Source: an uncultured Bacilli bacterium
GTDB lineage: Bacteria > Bacillota_I > Bacilli_A > RF39 > UBA660
DNA length: 64,000 bases
Direction of reading: 5' to 3'
Assembly (NCBI GenBank): GCA_934097085.1
Contig: CAKONK010000008.1
Span: forward strand, 9,601-73,600
Position numbers and translations under genes: made by a program. A model generated the notes under the pieces. It was not told the origin of the DNA. It saw only the letters and a list, made by a program, of their open reading frames with translations, and did no database searches. Below are positions 16,368-25,251 of the stretch, in pieces (the stretch's first letter is position 1; every line of letters begins with the position of its first letter).

Positions 16368-16778
16368 ATGATAGAGTATAATAAATTAACAAAAGATGAA
16401 TACATTGACATTATGTCATCAGTTTCATGGAAAATTCCATCTGAAAGACTTCTTGAAATATCACTTAAAAATGGAATTAATGTGAAATGTGTAGTAAATA
16501 ATGAAACTGTTGGAATGGCAAGTTTTGTAACAAATGGTGGTTATGCAGGATTAATTATGGATGTTGTAGTAAAACCAAATTATCAAGGAAAAGGTTATGG
16601 AAAACAACTTATTAGTTCTTTGCTTGATTTTGTAAAAAGTAAAATGCATGATGGTGAAGAAATGATGATACAACTATTATCTGCACCTGGAAAAGATAGT
16701 TTTTATTCTAAGTTTGGATTCAAAGTTAAAAAGGAAGTTGCCGCTGAAGGAATGTATATGTGGTTTAAAAAGGATTGA
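16368..16778 (+). CDS. GNAT-family N-acetyltransferase
   Basis: A 136-residue acetyl-CoA-dependent transferase. The acetyl-CoA-binding motif is VKPNYQGKGYGKQL, and the C-terminal FYSKFGF is the usual closing strand-helix of the fold. The substrate is unknown. It starts a compact run of three small genes (16368 to 17535). Confidence 0.85.
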   Translation: MIEYNKLTKDEYIDIMSSVSWKIPSERLLEISLKNGINVKCVVNNETVGMASFVTNGGYAGLIMDVVVKPNYQGKGYGKQLISSLLDFVKSKMHDGEEMMIQLLSAPGKDSFYSKFGFKVKKEVAAEGMYMWFKKD

Positions 16779-16779
16779 T

Positions 16780-16983
16780 ATGAGTAAGTATGAAACATTA
16801 TGGAATTATATAAAAGGTAGTGATAAAAATAATTTGAAACTTGCTTATGATGAAATAAAAAATATATTAGGTTTTGAAATAGATCATTCATTTTTAAAAT
16901 ATAAAAAAGAGTTAGAAAGTTATGGTTATAAAGTAGATAAAATATCATTAAAAGGAAAATATGTTTTATTTAGTAAGATATAA
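16780..16983 (+). CDS. DUF7662-like small protein
   Basis: A 67-residue protein. The order of YETLWNYIKG, an acidic helix with FDEI-like AYDEIKNILGF, a YKKELESYGYKV stretch and a final beta strand KYVLFSKI resembles the DUF7662 family. The ATG at 16780 begins just after the stop of the acetyltransferase, which fixes the start. Longer upstream reading is only overlap with that gene. Function unknown. Confidence 0.65.
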   Translation: MSKYETLWNYIKGSDKNNLKLAYDEIKNILGFEIDHSFLKYKKELESYGYKVDKISLKGKYVLFSKI

Positions 16984-16989
16984 GGTATT

Positions 16990-17535
16990 ATGAAGTATAT
17001 TGTTTTATTAAGAGGAATTAATATAAGTGGTAAAAATAAAATTTCAATGGAAGAACTCAAAAAATATTTAATAGAAAACAAATATCAAAGTGTTTACACT
17101 TATCTTAACAGTGGAAATATTATTTTAGAAAGTAATGAATCAAATAAAGAAGATATTGCAAAAAATATTCATAGTCTTATTAAAGAAAAATTTAATTTAA
17201 AAATACCTGTGTTTGTTATAAGTTATTTAGAACTTGAGGATCTACTTAGTAATTCACCTTCGTGGTGGGGAACTGGTAATAAAGAAATCTATGATAATAT
17301 AATTTTTATATTATCTCCAGTTCAAAGTAGTGAAGTTAAAAATGTACTTGGAAATTTAAATGAAAATGTTGAACAAATTTATGAATATAAAAATTGTTTC
17401 TTTTGGTCTTATGAATTAAAAAACTATCGTAAATCAAATTGGTGGGTTAAAACATCTTCAACTTATATTAAAGATAGTATTACTATAAGAACTGCAAATA
17501 CCGTAAAAAAATTGCTAGAAATGTGTAAAAAATAG
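16990..17535 (+). CDS. DUF1697 family protein
   Basis: A 181-residue protein with the family opening YIVLLRGINISGKNKI, a TYLNSGNIIL strand and the WWVKTSSTYI close. DUF1697 proteins are widespread and have no established role. It follows the previous gene by six bases. Confidence 0.85.
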   Translation: MKYIVLLRGINISGKNKISMEELKKYLIENKYQSVYTYLNSGNIILESNESNKEDIAKNIHSLIKEKFNLKIPVFVISYLELEDLLSNSPSWWGTGNKEIYDNIIFILSPVQSSEVKNVLGNLNENVEQIYEYKNCFFWSYELKNYRKSNWWVKTSSTYIKDSITIRTANTVKKLLEMCKK

Positions 17536-17544
17536 ATTAATTAG

Positions 17545-17580
17545 CATACAGGAAAACATACAAGAAAGCATACAAGAAGA
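17545..17580 (+). repeat. Three 12-bp tandem repeats abutting a promoter
   Basis: Units of CATACARGAAAR at 17545, 17557 and 17569 end exactly at the -35 box of the fic promoter. They could be activator or repressor sites. Confidence 0.6.
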
Positions 17581-17609
17581 TTGACTTAAAGTAAAAATTA
17601 TTGTATAAT
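17581..17609 (+). promoter_or_regulatory. Promoter of the fic gene
   Basis: TTGACT (17581-17586), 17 bases and TATAAT (17604-17609). Confidence 0.85.
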
Positions 17610-17636
17610 ATTTAATGTAATGTAGAGGTGATTTTA

Positions 17637-18629
17637 ATGAAATATGTACCACCATATGAAATAACAAATGATATGTTAGTTTTAGTGTCTTCGATAATGA
17701 AAAAAATTGGAAAATTAGATAATTATAAAGATTTAGATAAGATGCCAGTCTTGAGAAAAAATAATCGAATAAAATCTATCCATTCATCTTTAGCAATTGA
17801 GGCAAATTCGTTATCATTTAATGAAGTAAAAGATGTCATTGAAGGAAAAACTGTAATTGGACCAGAAAAAGAAATTCAAGAAGTTAAAAATGCTTATGAA
17901 GCTTACTCTAAAATTAAAGAAATGAATCCATATAGCATTAATGATTTGAAAAAAATTCACGGAATTATGACATATTTAACAGTATCTGAAAGTGGGAAGT
18001 TTAGATCTGGTAACGAGGGCGTATTTGATGAAAATGGAAATTGTATACATATATGTCCACCGCCAGATAAAGTTAATGGGCTTATGACAGATTTATTTGA
18101 TTGGCTTAATGATAATAAAGATAGTATTCATCCTTTAATATTATCCTCAATATTTCATTATGAATTTGTCTTTATTCATCCTTTTAGTGATGGCAATGGT
18201 AGAACTGCAAGACTTTGGCAAAATATAATATTATCGAGTTATGAAGAAATTTTTGAATATGTTCCTATAGAAAGCCAAATAAAAAAATACCAAAATGATT
18301 ATTATAAAGCTATTAATGATTCTAATCTCAATGGAAATTCAACTGAATTTATTGAATTTATGCTTAAAATGATTGATGAAACATTAGATAATTTAAATAA
18401 TCAAGTTAATGAGGAAATTAATCACCAAAATTTATATGTAAAAAAACTTTTGGATGTTATGGAATATGGTATTAGATATAAGACTTCTGAATTAATGGAA
18501 AAAGTAGGTATGAAATCAAGAGTTTCTTTTAAAGAAAATTATTTAGATCCAGCAATTAAAAATGGATTAATTAAAATGAGCTATCCAGATAATCCAACAA
18601 ATAAAAATCAAACCTATTATAAAAATTAA
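17637..18629 (+). CDS. Fic family protein (AMPylase-like)
   Basis: A 330-residue Fic-domain protein, which transfers AMP or related groups to target proteins. The catalytic loop HPFSDGNGRTAR is complete. The N-terminal HSSLAIEANSLS resembles the inhibitory [S/T]xxxE motif of class II Fic proteins, so the enzyme can probably restrain itself. A C-terminal winged-helix-like segment follows (YKTSELMEKVGMKSR). The ATG at 17637 has GAGGTG upstream and is preferred to one nine bases earlier. It is a single-gene unit. Confidence 0.9.
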   Translation: MKYVPPYEITNDMLVLVSSIMKKIGKLDNYKDLDKMPVLRKNNRIKSIHSSLAIEANSLSFNEVKDVIEGKTVIGPEKEIQEVKNAYEAYSKIKEMNPYSINDLKKIHGIMTYLTVSESGKFRSGNEGVFDENGNCIHICPPPDKVNGLMTDLFDWLNDNKDSIHPLILSSIFHYEFVFIHPFSDGNGRTARLWQNIILSSYEEIFEYVPIESQIKKYQNDYYKAINDSNLNGNSTEFIEFMLKMIDETLDNLNNQVNEEINHQNLYVKKLLDVMEYGIRYKTSELMEKVGMKSRVSFKENYLDPAIKNGLIKMSYPDNPTNKNQTYYKN

Positions 18630-18642
18630 AATATAGCAAATT

Positions 18643-18666
18643 GGTAGTTTTTAACTGCCTTTTTTG
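18643..18666 (+). terminator. fic terminator
   Basis: GGTAGT (18643-18648) pairs with ACTGCC (18654-18659), followed by six T. Confidence 0.85.
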
Positions 18667-18689
18667 TTACAATAAATATGAGGTAGATA

Positions 18690-19592
18690 ATTAAGAGATA
18701 TAAGAAAGTAAAGAAAATATTAATTTTTTGGTGCCTTTTTATAGGGATTGGTGCTTTATGGGGTAGTATATGTATGTTTATTAAGACTGACGGAATTTTA
18801 CTTCATATGGAAAATCTTCTTCCTTATTTTGAGGTTTTACCATTTAGCGATATTCTTTTTAAAAATTATATTTTCTCTGGTATTATGCTACTTTTAGTAA
18901 ATGGAATTAGTAATTTTAGTGCATACTATTTACTTTTAAAAAATAAAAAAATAGGTATAATTTTAGGAATGATATTTGGTATAACGTTAATGCTTTGGAT
19001 TACAATACAGTTTATTATTTTACCAAAAAATATGCTTTCAATAAGTTTTTTTATTTTTGGCTTTATGCAGTTTTTAATTGGACTTATAACTTTAATATTT
19101 TATGCCCAAGAGCAGTTTGTTTTTAATGAAGAGAATTATCATATTAATAAAAGTTCTAAAACTATTGTTATTTATTTTTCGAGGATGGGTTATACCCAAA
19201 AGATTGCTTATGCTTTTGCTGATAAAGAAAATGCTAATATTTACGAGATAACCACTAAAGAAAGAACTTCGGGTACTTTAGGATTTTGGTGGTGTGGAAG
19301 ATTTGGTATGCATAGGTGGCGTATGAATATAGAAAACATTAATATAGACTTAAAAAAGTTTGACAAAGTTATTATAGTAAGTCCAATATGGGTATTTGAT
19401 TTATCTGCTCCAATAAAAGATTTTTGCTATAAATATAAGGATGATATAAATTCTTATGAACTTGTTTTAACTCATTTTATGAAATCTAAATTTATAAATG
19501 TAAATAACGAAGTGTGTAAAATTATTGGTAAACCTTGTAAAAAATTTACATCAATTTGTATAAGATATGGTAAAATAAAAGAAGAAAGATAA
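18690..19592 (+). CDS. Membrane-anchored flavodoxin-like protein, non-ATG start
   Basis: Four hydrophobic helices precede a C-terminal flavodoxin-like domain with VIYFSRMGYTQKIAYAF as the FMN-phosphate loop and a later SPIWVFDLSAP strand. The first ATG is at 18774, but the frame is open upstream to 18687 and encodes another membrane helix (ILIFWCLFIGIGALW) after KRYKKVKK. GAGG at 18680-18683 is six bases before ATT at 18690. I therefore infer a rare ATT (or ATA) start or a mutated ATG. It heads an array of flavodoxin genes. Confidence 0.6.
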   Translation: MKRYKKVKKILIFWCLFIGIGALWGSICMFIKTDGILLHMENLLPYFEVLPFSDILFKNYIFSGIMLLLVNGISNFSAYYLLLKNKKIGIILGMIFGITLMLWITIQFIILPKNMLSISFFIFGFMQFLIGLITLIFYAQEQFVFNEENYHINKSSKTIVIYFSRMGYTQKIAYAFADKENANIYEITTKERTSGTLGFWWCGRFGMHRWRMNIENINIDLKKFDKVIIVSPIWVFDLSAPIKDFCYKYKDDINSYELVLTHFMKSKFINVNNEVCKIIGKPCKKFTSICIRYGKIKEER

Positions 19593-19599
19593 GGTAATT

Positions 19600-20195
19600 A
19601 TGAAGTAAAATAGTATATTAATTTTTGCATCGGTTTTTGTTATTGGAGCGTTTTTGGTTTTCTATTTTGTAGGAAATAAACCAAAGACACTTCCTGGTAA
19701 GGAAAAGATACCTAAAAATGTTTTAGTCGTTTATTACTCTGCGACTGGAAGTACCGAAAAGGTAGCAAAAGAAATTGCTAAAAATTTAGATGCAGACCTT
19801 TTTGAAATTGAGCCTGTAGATAAATATACTAGTGAGGATTTAAATTATTCAAATTCAAATTCTAGGGTAAGTAAGAAACATAATGATGAATCACTTCGTG
19901 ATGTAAAATTAAAAAAACCACTATTGATAATATTGATAAATATGACACTATTTTAATTGGTTACCCAATTTGGTGGGGTATTGCTGCTTGGCCAGTAAAT
20001 AATTTTGTAAAATCAAATGATTTTAGTGGTAAGAAAGTTATACCATTTTGTACATCAGCATCAAGTTCTCTAGATAATAGTGGTAAAAATTTAGAAAGTA
20101 TTGCGGGACATGGTGATTGGCAAGATGGAAAAAGATTTTCATCAAGTGCAACAACTGATGAAATAAAAAATTGGACAGATAGTTTATTTAAATAA
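19600..20195 (+). pseudogene. Broken flavodoxin gene
   Basis: The sequence encodes an N-terminal signal anchor, VLVVYYSATGSTEKVAK (the FMN loop), then GYPIWWGIAAWP and a normal C-terminus. Two lesions interrupt it: TAA as codon 3, and a missing base in a run of seven A at about 19911-19917, where eight would restore the frame. The second frame stays open to 20195. The intact product would have been a flavodoxin of electron transfer. Confidence 0.8.
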
Positions 20196-20213
20196 ATAAG
20201 GAGATGATTAAAT

Positions 20214-20348
20214 ATGAATAAAACTATAATATGCTATTTTTCAGTATCAGGAGTTACAAAAGCAGCAGCGGAAAAACTTTCAAATATTTTAAATGCTGAT
20301 ATATTTGAGATTGAACCAGTAAATAATGAAGAATATGATAAATTATAA
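20214..20348 (+). pseudogene. Truncated flavodoxin fragment
   Basis: A 44-residue reading frame with the flavodoxin start TIICYFSVSGVTKAAAEKL and the second strand DIFEIEP. It stops after EEYDKL, at the point where the next flavodoxin gene's ribosome site begins. AAGGAGATG lies upstream, so it may still be translated, but the fold is incomplete. It looks like a deletion remnant. Confidence 0.7.
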
Positions 20349-20360
20349 AGGAGTAATAAT

Positions 20361-20840
20361 ATGAGTAAAATTTTAGTGGTGTATTTTTCATATACAGGAA
20401 ATACAAGAAAAATAGCAAATTTAATCAAAGAGAAACTTACTTGTGATATTTTAGAATTAAAACCAGTTACATCATATAGTACTGATTATCAAACTGTAGT
20501 TGATGAAGAGCAAAGACTTGAAGGAGCAAACCATATGCCCGAAATACAAGATATTAATATTGATTTAGAATCTTATGATACAGTTGTTATTGGCACGCCT
20601 GTTTGGTGGTATAGGGAAGCACCTGTAGTAAGAACATTTTTAAATAAATATGATTTAAGTGGTAAAAATATCTACTTATTTGCTACGAATGCAGGTTGGC
20701 TTGGCAAAACGTTTATTGAACTTCAAAAAGAATGCAAAGGTAATATTATTAGTACACAAAATATTGTCTTTGAAAGTTATAGTGATAAACTTGTTATTAA
20801 TGATGTTGAAATTAATAACTGGATTGTAGGTATAAAATAA
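20361..20840 (+). CDS. Flavodoxin
   Basis: A 159-residue flavodoxin-like electron carrier binding FMN. The phosphate loop is VVYFSYTGNTRKIA. Flavin-stacking aromatics lie in VWWYREAP and near FATNAGWLG. AAAGGAG precedes the ATG. It is the only intact soluble member of the array at 18690-20840. Confidence 0.85.
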   Translation: MSKILVVYFSYTGNTRKIANLIKEKLTCDILELKPVTSYSTDYQTVVDEEQRLEGANHMPEIQDINIDLESYDTVVIGTPVWWYREAPVVRTFLNKYDLSGKNIYLFATNAGWLGKTFIELQKECKGNIISTQNIVFESYSDKLVINDVEINNWIVGIK

Positions 20841-20841
20841 T

Positions 20842-21861
20842 ATGAAAAAGAAGTTTCAATATACTAAAAATATAGATATTTTATTTTTGTTAATTATTAT
20901 TTTTTTAACAATTATTGATTTTGTGACAAATTATAAAGAGATTTATAATTTATTTTTAACAATTTTTAATATCAATAAAATTCAAAATTTTTATATGCTA
21001 TATTTTGTACTATATAATATTATTGCCTTTGTAATAATGATTATATTTAGCTTATTAAAACACTTTTATTTAATTATTGCTTATGTAGCATACAAGATTG
21101 CTCAAAGAAAACATAAAAAGGAAAAAGAGGTAAAAATCTCAAAAGATGATGTGAAATACTTTAGAGACATAATTTCAAAATATTCACCATCAGTACTTAG
21201 TTATATATATGATTTTAACGTTGGCAAGAATGAATTAATTGCAACTTTATTAATGTTAGAATTAAAAGGGAAAATTAAAATAGAGGAAAAAATAACTATT
21301 TTGAATTCTGACTACAAAGATCTTGAACAAAATGAAATATATGTTTTAAATGCAGTAAAAAATTGTAAATTAAAAAAATTTGATTTTGATGAATATAAAA
21401 AAGTAGTTTGTGAAGATAGCTTAAACAATAATTTATTAAAGAAAAAGGGAAATAGATCTAAATATATAACAGTTTTTTTCTTAATTACAATTGTCATAAC
21501 AATTATATTATTTTATTATTCTTTTATCAAAATGATGATAATTTCGAATAGTAATTCAATAGAAATTGTTGATTTCATTCTTCCAATTGTAGCTATGGTT
21601 ATAGTATCGATGAGTCCAGTATTTTTGCTTGCATATGTGTTTTTTTATCATAAGTTTCAGGTTAATGATCCATATATAAGAAATAGTGAAGGTAAAAGTC
21701 TTTACATAAAGTTAAATGGATTAAAAAATTTTTTAACTGACTTTAGTAATATAAAAAACAAAAGTAAAGAAGACCTTATTTTATGGGAAGATTATCTAAT
21801 ATACTCTGTTTTATTTGACTTGAATACAAAATTAACCGATGACATTAACTCTAAAATTTAA
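20842..21861 (+). CDS. DUF2207-like membrane protein
   Basis: A 339-residue protein with four membrane helices, two near the N-terminus and two after residue 205. The cytoplasmic middle has NELIATLLMLELKGKIKI and the C-terminal tail has LKNFLTDFSNI...LWEDYLIYSVLF, both typical of the C-terminal part of DUF2207 proteins. The large extracellular domain of that family is absent. It starts two bases after the flavodoxin stop. Function unknown. Confidence 0.65.
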   Translation: MKKKFQYTKNIDILFLLIIIFLTIIDFVTNYKEIYNLFLTIFNINKIQNFYMLYFVLYNIIAFVIMIIFSLLKHFYLIIAYVAYKIAQRKHKKEKEVKISKDDVKYFRDIISKYSPSVLSYIYDFNVGKNELIATLLMLELKGKIKIEEKITILNSDYKDLEQNEIYVLNAVKNCKLKKFDFDEYKKVVCEDSLNNNLLKKKGNRSKYITVFFLITIVITIILFYYSFIKMMIISNSNSIEIVDFILPIVAMVIVSMSPVFLLAYVFFYHKFQVNDPYIRNSEGKSLYIKLNGLKNFLTDFSNIKNKSKEDLILWEDYLIYSVLFDLNTKLTDDINSKI

Positions 21862-21878
21862 GAATGCTTTACACATAT

Positions 21879-21907
21879 TTGACATTTGACTTTTTATGTG
21901 CTATAAT
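21879..21907 (+). promoter_or_regulatory. Promoter of the J-domain gene
   Basis: TTGACA (21879-21884), 17 bases and TATAAT (21902-21907), with TGTGC before the -10 box as at several other promoters in the window. Confidence 0.8.
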
Positions 21908-21953
21908 TAAATCACTGATTAAGCAATGGGGGTTGCAAAAAAGTGAAGTTGAG

Positions 21954-21980
21954 ACTCATTGTATAATCAATGAGTTTTTT
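21954..21980 (+). terminator. Leader terminator before the J-domain gene
   Basis: ACTCATTG (21954-21961) pairs with CAATGAGT (21968-21975), then six T. It lies inside the 5' leader, about 45 bases after the transcription start and 14 before the gene, so it could act as an attenuator. Confidence 0.7.
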
Positions 21981-21994
21981 ATGAGGGGGTTATT

Positions 21995-23455
21995 ATGAAT
22001 TATAGTGAAGCATTAAATTTATTTGGTTTAACAGGAGGTTTTACTGAGGAAAATTTAAGAAAAAAATATTTAGAACTTTCAAAAAAATATCATCCGGATA
22101 TGGGCGGAAGTGATGAAATGATGAAAAAAATAAATGCAGCCTATGATACTTTAAAAGGCAAAACAGTTAACTTTGATTTATCATACTTCAATAGTTTAAA
22201 AGAAAAATTGCAAAAATTTGTAAGTAAAAAAGTTTATGAATCTGGAAGTGCTGAATATGAATGCGTTAATAAAATTAATGAACTTGTAAATTCGTTTGCT
22301 TATATTTCTAATAAGGTTATTTTAAATTCAGCTTACAACAACATTTTAGCAAAAATTAATAGTGTACTATCAGAATATGGAAAAACTGTTTTGAATAATA
22401 TTCCTGAAAAATTTCTAAAAAAGTATGATACTAATATAGTAGATTGCATTGATGAATTTATTAAAAAAGTAAATGTTATAAAGAAAGATTATGAAAATAT
22501 TGAAAATACATTGAATAATGTAGTTCAATCACTAGATATAACTATAAATGCGAGTACTTTAGAAAAAATAATTGGTATAAAAGAAACTATTTTAAATGAT
22601 ATTATTGATAATAACGTCAGTTTAGAAGATGGAACTAATAAATTTCGTTGTGAAATAATGACTATGATTATGCAAAAAGAGGCATTAGATAAACAGCTCG
22701 AAGAAACTTATAACGCTATACTAGTAAACTTTAATACCAGAATGAAAGAATTAAATTTTACTGATAATGAGCAAATTAAAACTTCTTTAGATGCATTAAA
22801 GAGTGCATTGGAAAAATTACAACTTGTAAAAGAAAATAAATTAAATAAAGAAATATTATCAAGTCTTAGAACATTAGATTTTAAAACTAAAATTGATTTT
22901 GAAAATGTTGAAGATAAAAATGATAACCAAGAAAATGATAATTATGAAATTTTTATAACAAGAGATTCAAATAAAGATATACCTGAATTTGTTATAAAAC
23001 TATTCAAAGATGGAGAATTTATTCATTTTTTAAGAAAATATATAAATGATAGTCAAAAAAACGAAGTTGATGAATTTTTAACCTCTGAAAGTAATTTTTA
23101 TGAAAAATATATGAGATTAGATGAATTTTTAGATAATGCTGAATTTATTAATAAATTTTATAATGATTATTATGGTAATGGTAGGCTTGCACTTTATCTG
23201 TTTGATAATACAGTTATTTATATAACTAATAATGGTGCAGGAACTATAAAAGCAAGTAGAATAGGTGATTTAGGATTAGTTGATGAATCTTCTTACTATC
23301 CTTATATGTATGGGTTACAATATAAAAAAAGAATTTTCCTTAAAAACGGCATACTTGATGATTTTAAAAAATATCTCAGCCCAAAATATAAATATAAGTT
23401 AGATTATAATATTCAAAAAGATAAATTTAATGTGTACAATGGAAAAGGAAGATAA
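21995..23455 (+). CDS. J-domain protein with long coiled-coil region
   Basis: A 486-residue protein whose first 55 residues form a J domain with the HPD motif (KYHPDMGG), the signature that stimulates Hsp70 ATPase. The next 270 residues are mostly helical and Asn/Lys-rich. The last 130 residues form a separate domain with many Tyr and Phe. It has no zinc-finger or C-terminal substrate domain of DnaJ. It probably directs DnaK to a specific client. The gene has its own promoter and leader hairpin. Confidence 0.75.
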   Translation: MNYSEALNLFGLTGGFTEENLRKKYLELSKKYHPDMGGSDEMMKKINAAYDTLKGKTVNFDLSYFNSLKEKLQKFVSKKVYESGSAEYECVNKINELVNSFAYISNKVILNSAYNNILAKINSVLSEYGKTVLNNIPEKFLKKYDTNIVDCIDEFIKKVNVIKKDYENIENTLNNVVQSLDITINASTLEKIIGIKETILNDIIDNNVSLEDGTNKFRCEIMTMIMQKEALDKQLEETYNAILVNFNTRMKELNFTDNEQIKTSLDALKSALEKLQLVKENKLNKEILSSLRTLDFKTKIDFENVEDKNDNQENDNYEIFITRDSNKDIPEFVIKLFKDGEFIHFLRKYINDSQKNEVDEFLTSESNFYEKYMRLDEFLDNAEFINKFYNDYYGNGRLALYLFDNTVIYITNNGAGTIKASRIGDLGLVDESSYYPYMYGLQYKKRIFLKNGILDDFKKYLSPKYKYKLDYNIQKDKFNVYNGKGR

Positions 23456-23519
23456 AGCGATTATTTTCTTTTTTTTATATAGCAATTGTGTTATACTGAT
23501 AATAGTAAGGGTGTTGTAA

Positions 23520-24557
23520 ATGGATTCTGAGAAAAAACTAGAAAAGCGAAAAAGCAAAATTAAAAAGAAGTATTTTAGTACAGGCGCATTCGTAATGATT
23601 ACTATCCTTGGTATAATTGGCGTGGGTCTCATTTATTTTTCACTTAAAAATATTTTTGTATCAAAGTCTTTAGGCTTTGGAATGGCAATTATAGTAGGAC
23701 TTTTTTTTACATTAATATCAGTATATTGTTGGATACTTTATTTTTTGAATATTATTTTAAAACCACACAAAGATGTTCTTTTTCTAAAGAAAATTGAACA
23801 CACAGATATCTACTTTATTGACAAAAAAGGAAAAAGGTATAATTATGATTTCGGTTATGATATGCTTGAGGAGGGATATTATAATGTTTTAAAAACGCAC
23901 AATTATATTTATGATGTTTTAGAAAAAACTAATGATACTTGGACTTTGAAAGAAAAAAATAACTATTTTTTTAATATGTATACAGTTTCTGGAAATTTTG
24001 AGGGTGTATTTTTATTACCTATTATCTATCTGGCATTAATTATTGGACTATTTTTATTTATAATGGGAAATGGGTTTGAAAAACTTTATTCAATTCCTTT
24101 AATTTTTGGCCCATTATTTGTGATAATTTATGATTTAATATATAAAATAAAGTTAAAAAAATCAGAAACTGGTAATGTTGATGATACTAATTTAATTAAA
24201 ATTTCTAATATATTTCAAAGAATACTATCAGTTGTACCTTCTTTAGCGTTTTGTATAATAGTTTCTGTAATATTTATTAACTTAACTGGAGCATTTTCAA
24301 AATTGATTTTTTTGCCATTTTTATTTTGTGGCTATTGTACTTTGGGATATTATTTGGCTATTGCATTTCAAAACAATAAATTAGCTATACAATTTTTAAA
24401 TATATTTTATATTATATTTTTAGTCTATTGGTTTGGTTTTTTAATTGTAGCTAGTGTAATTTCTGTTATTCAAAATCAATTTACAAATATTTTATTTACA
24501 ATTCCATTTTGGGTTGCAGGAATATTCATGTTATATAAATATTTTACTAAAAAATAA
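23520..24557 (+). CDS. Hypothetical multi-pass membrane protein
   Basis: A 345-residue protein with about eight membrane helices and a cytoplasmic segment at 90-160. The last 130 residues (long helices ending in FWVAGIFMLYKYFTKK) resemble in spacing and motif the three small membrane proteins at 48089-49388, so a shared domain is likely. A promoter-like TTATACT box lies at about 23490. Function unknown. Confidence 0.65.
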   Translation: MDSEKKLEKRKSKIKKKYFSTGAFVMITILGIIGVGLIYFSLKNIFVSKSLGFGMAIIVGLFFTLISVYCWILYFLNIILKPHKDVLFLKKIEHTDIYFIDKKGKRYNYDFGYDMLEEGYYNVLKTHNYIYDVLEKTNDTWTLKEKNNYFFNMYTVSGNFEGVFLLPIIYLALIIGLFLFIMGNGFEKLYSIPLIFGPLFVIIYDLIYKIKLKKSETGNVDDTNLIKISNIFQRILSVVPSLAFCIIVSVIFINLTGAFSKLIFLPFLFCGYCTLGYYLAIAFQNNKLAIQFLNIFYIIFLVYWFGFLIVASVISVIQNQFTNILFTIPFWVAGIFMLYKYFTKK

Positions 24558-24921
24558 CGAGAATGTTATTAAGTATTAGAAAGAAGATAAGCAATTATTT
24601 TCTTTTTTTTATATCTTAAGTGTGTTATACTATGGATGTATGAGTTTGATAGGATTCTTTTATTAAAATTATTTGAGGTATCCTAGCAATATCTAAACAA
24701 TTGAAAATATTTTTGAGAAAAAAGAATTACATAGAAACTAAATGATTTTCAAAATGGTAACTGCAGAAGAATAAAAAATAGCACTATCTTAAAATTCAAC
24801 GTTGATATTTTTGAAAAAGTGGTAAGATATTAATTTTGATATTATTATATTTGGTCAAAATTATACATTTTTAGTATATGTGCTTTACGATGAGTATTTA
24901 AATGAAAGGATTGATAGTAAA
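24558..24921. other. 364-bp intergenic region with repeated promoter segment
   Basis: The segment at 24585-24632 resembles 23451-23505 (GATTATTTTC, a T run and GTGTTATACT), so one upstream region is a diverged copy of the other. The rest is AT-rich with scattered stops. No gene longer than about 16 codons is supported. A decayed gene after the copied promoter is possible. Confidence 0.5.
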
Positions 24922-25233
24922 ATGAATAAAAAAATCAAAAAAATACTGGTGGTAATATCAATTATTATTATTATTTTGGGAATAATATTTGGAATAAGTG
25001 TATCTAATAACCTAATAAATAGTGCTGATAACAATTTATATGTAGATGGATCAAATTTTTCAGGCATAGTGGAGTTAACATCGTTTATTGGTTCAAAAGT
25101 ATTGGGTTTTGTAATTGTAATTTATAGTATATTGCTTGATTGCGTAATTTGGATAGTATATGGAATTATTATTTTGATATTAAAGTTGATAAGAAAAAAG
25201 AAAGTGAAAGTAATGAATGAAAATATTCAATAA
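24922..25233 (+). CDS. Small membrane protein ending in a copied ylqF sequence
   Basis: A 103-residue protein with two membrane helices (about 9-25 and 50-88). AAAGGA lies 12 bases before the ATG. Its last codons read KVKVMNENIQ, and they fall inside a 25-bp copy of the region that starts ylqF. The true 3' end was therefore probably replaced by the insertion of that copy. Function unknown. Confidence 0.5.
   Translation: MNKKIKKILVVISIIIIILGIIFGISVSNNLINSADNNLYVDGSNFSGIVELTSFIGSKVLGFVIVIYSILLDCVIWIVYGIIILILKLIRKKKVKVMNENIQ
25202..25226 (+). repeat. Direct repeat of the ylqF 5' end, copy 1
   Basis: These 25 bases are identical to part of copies at 26275-26315 and 27477-27517. The copy lies just before the first rhuM gene. 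Confidence 0.85.
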
Positions 25234-25251
25234 ATGCTGGAGGTGAATAAA

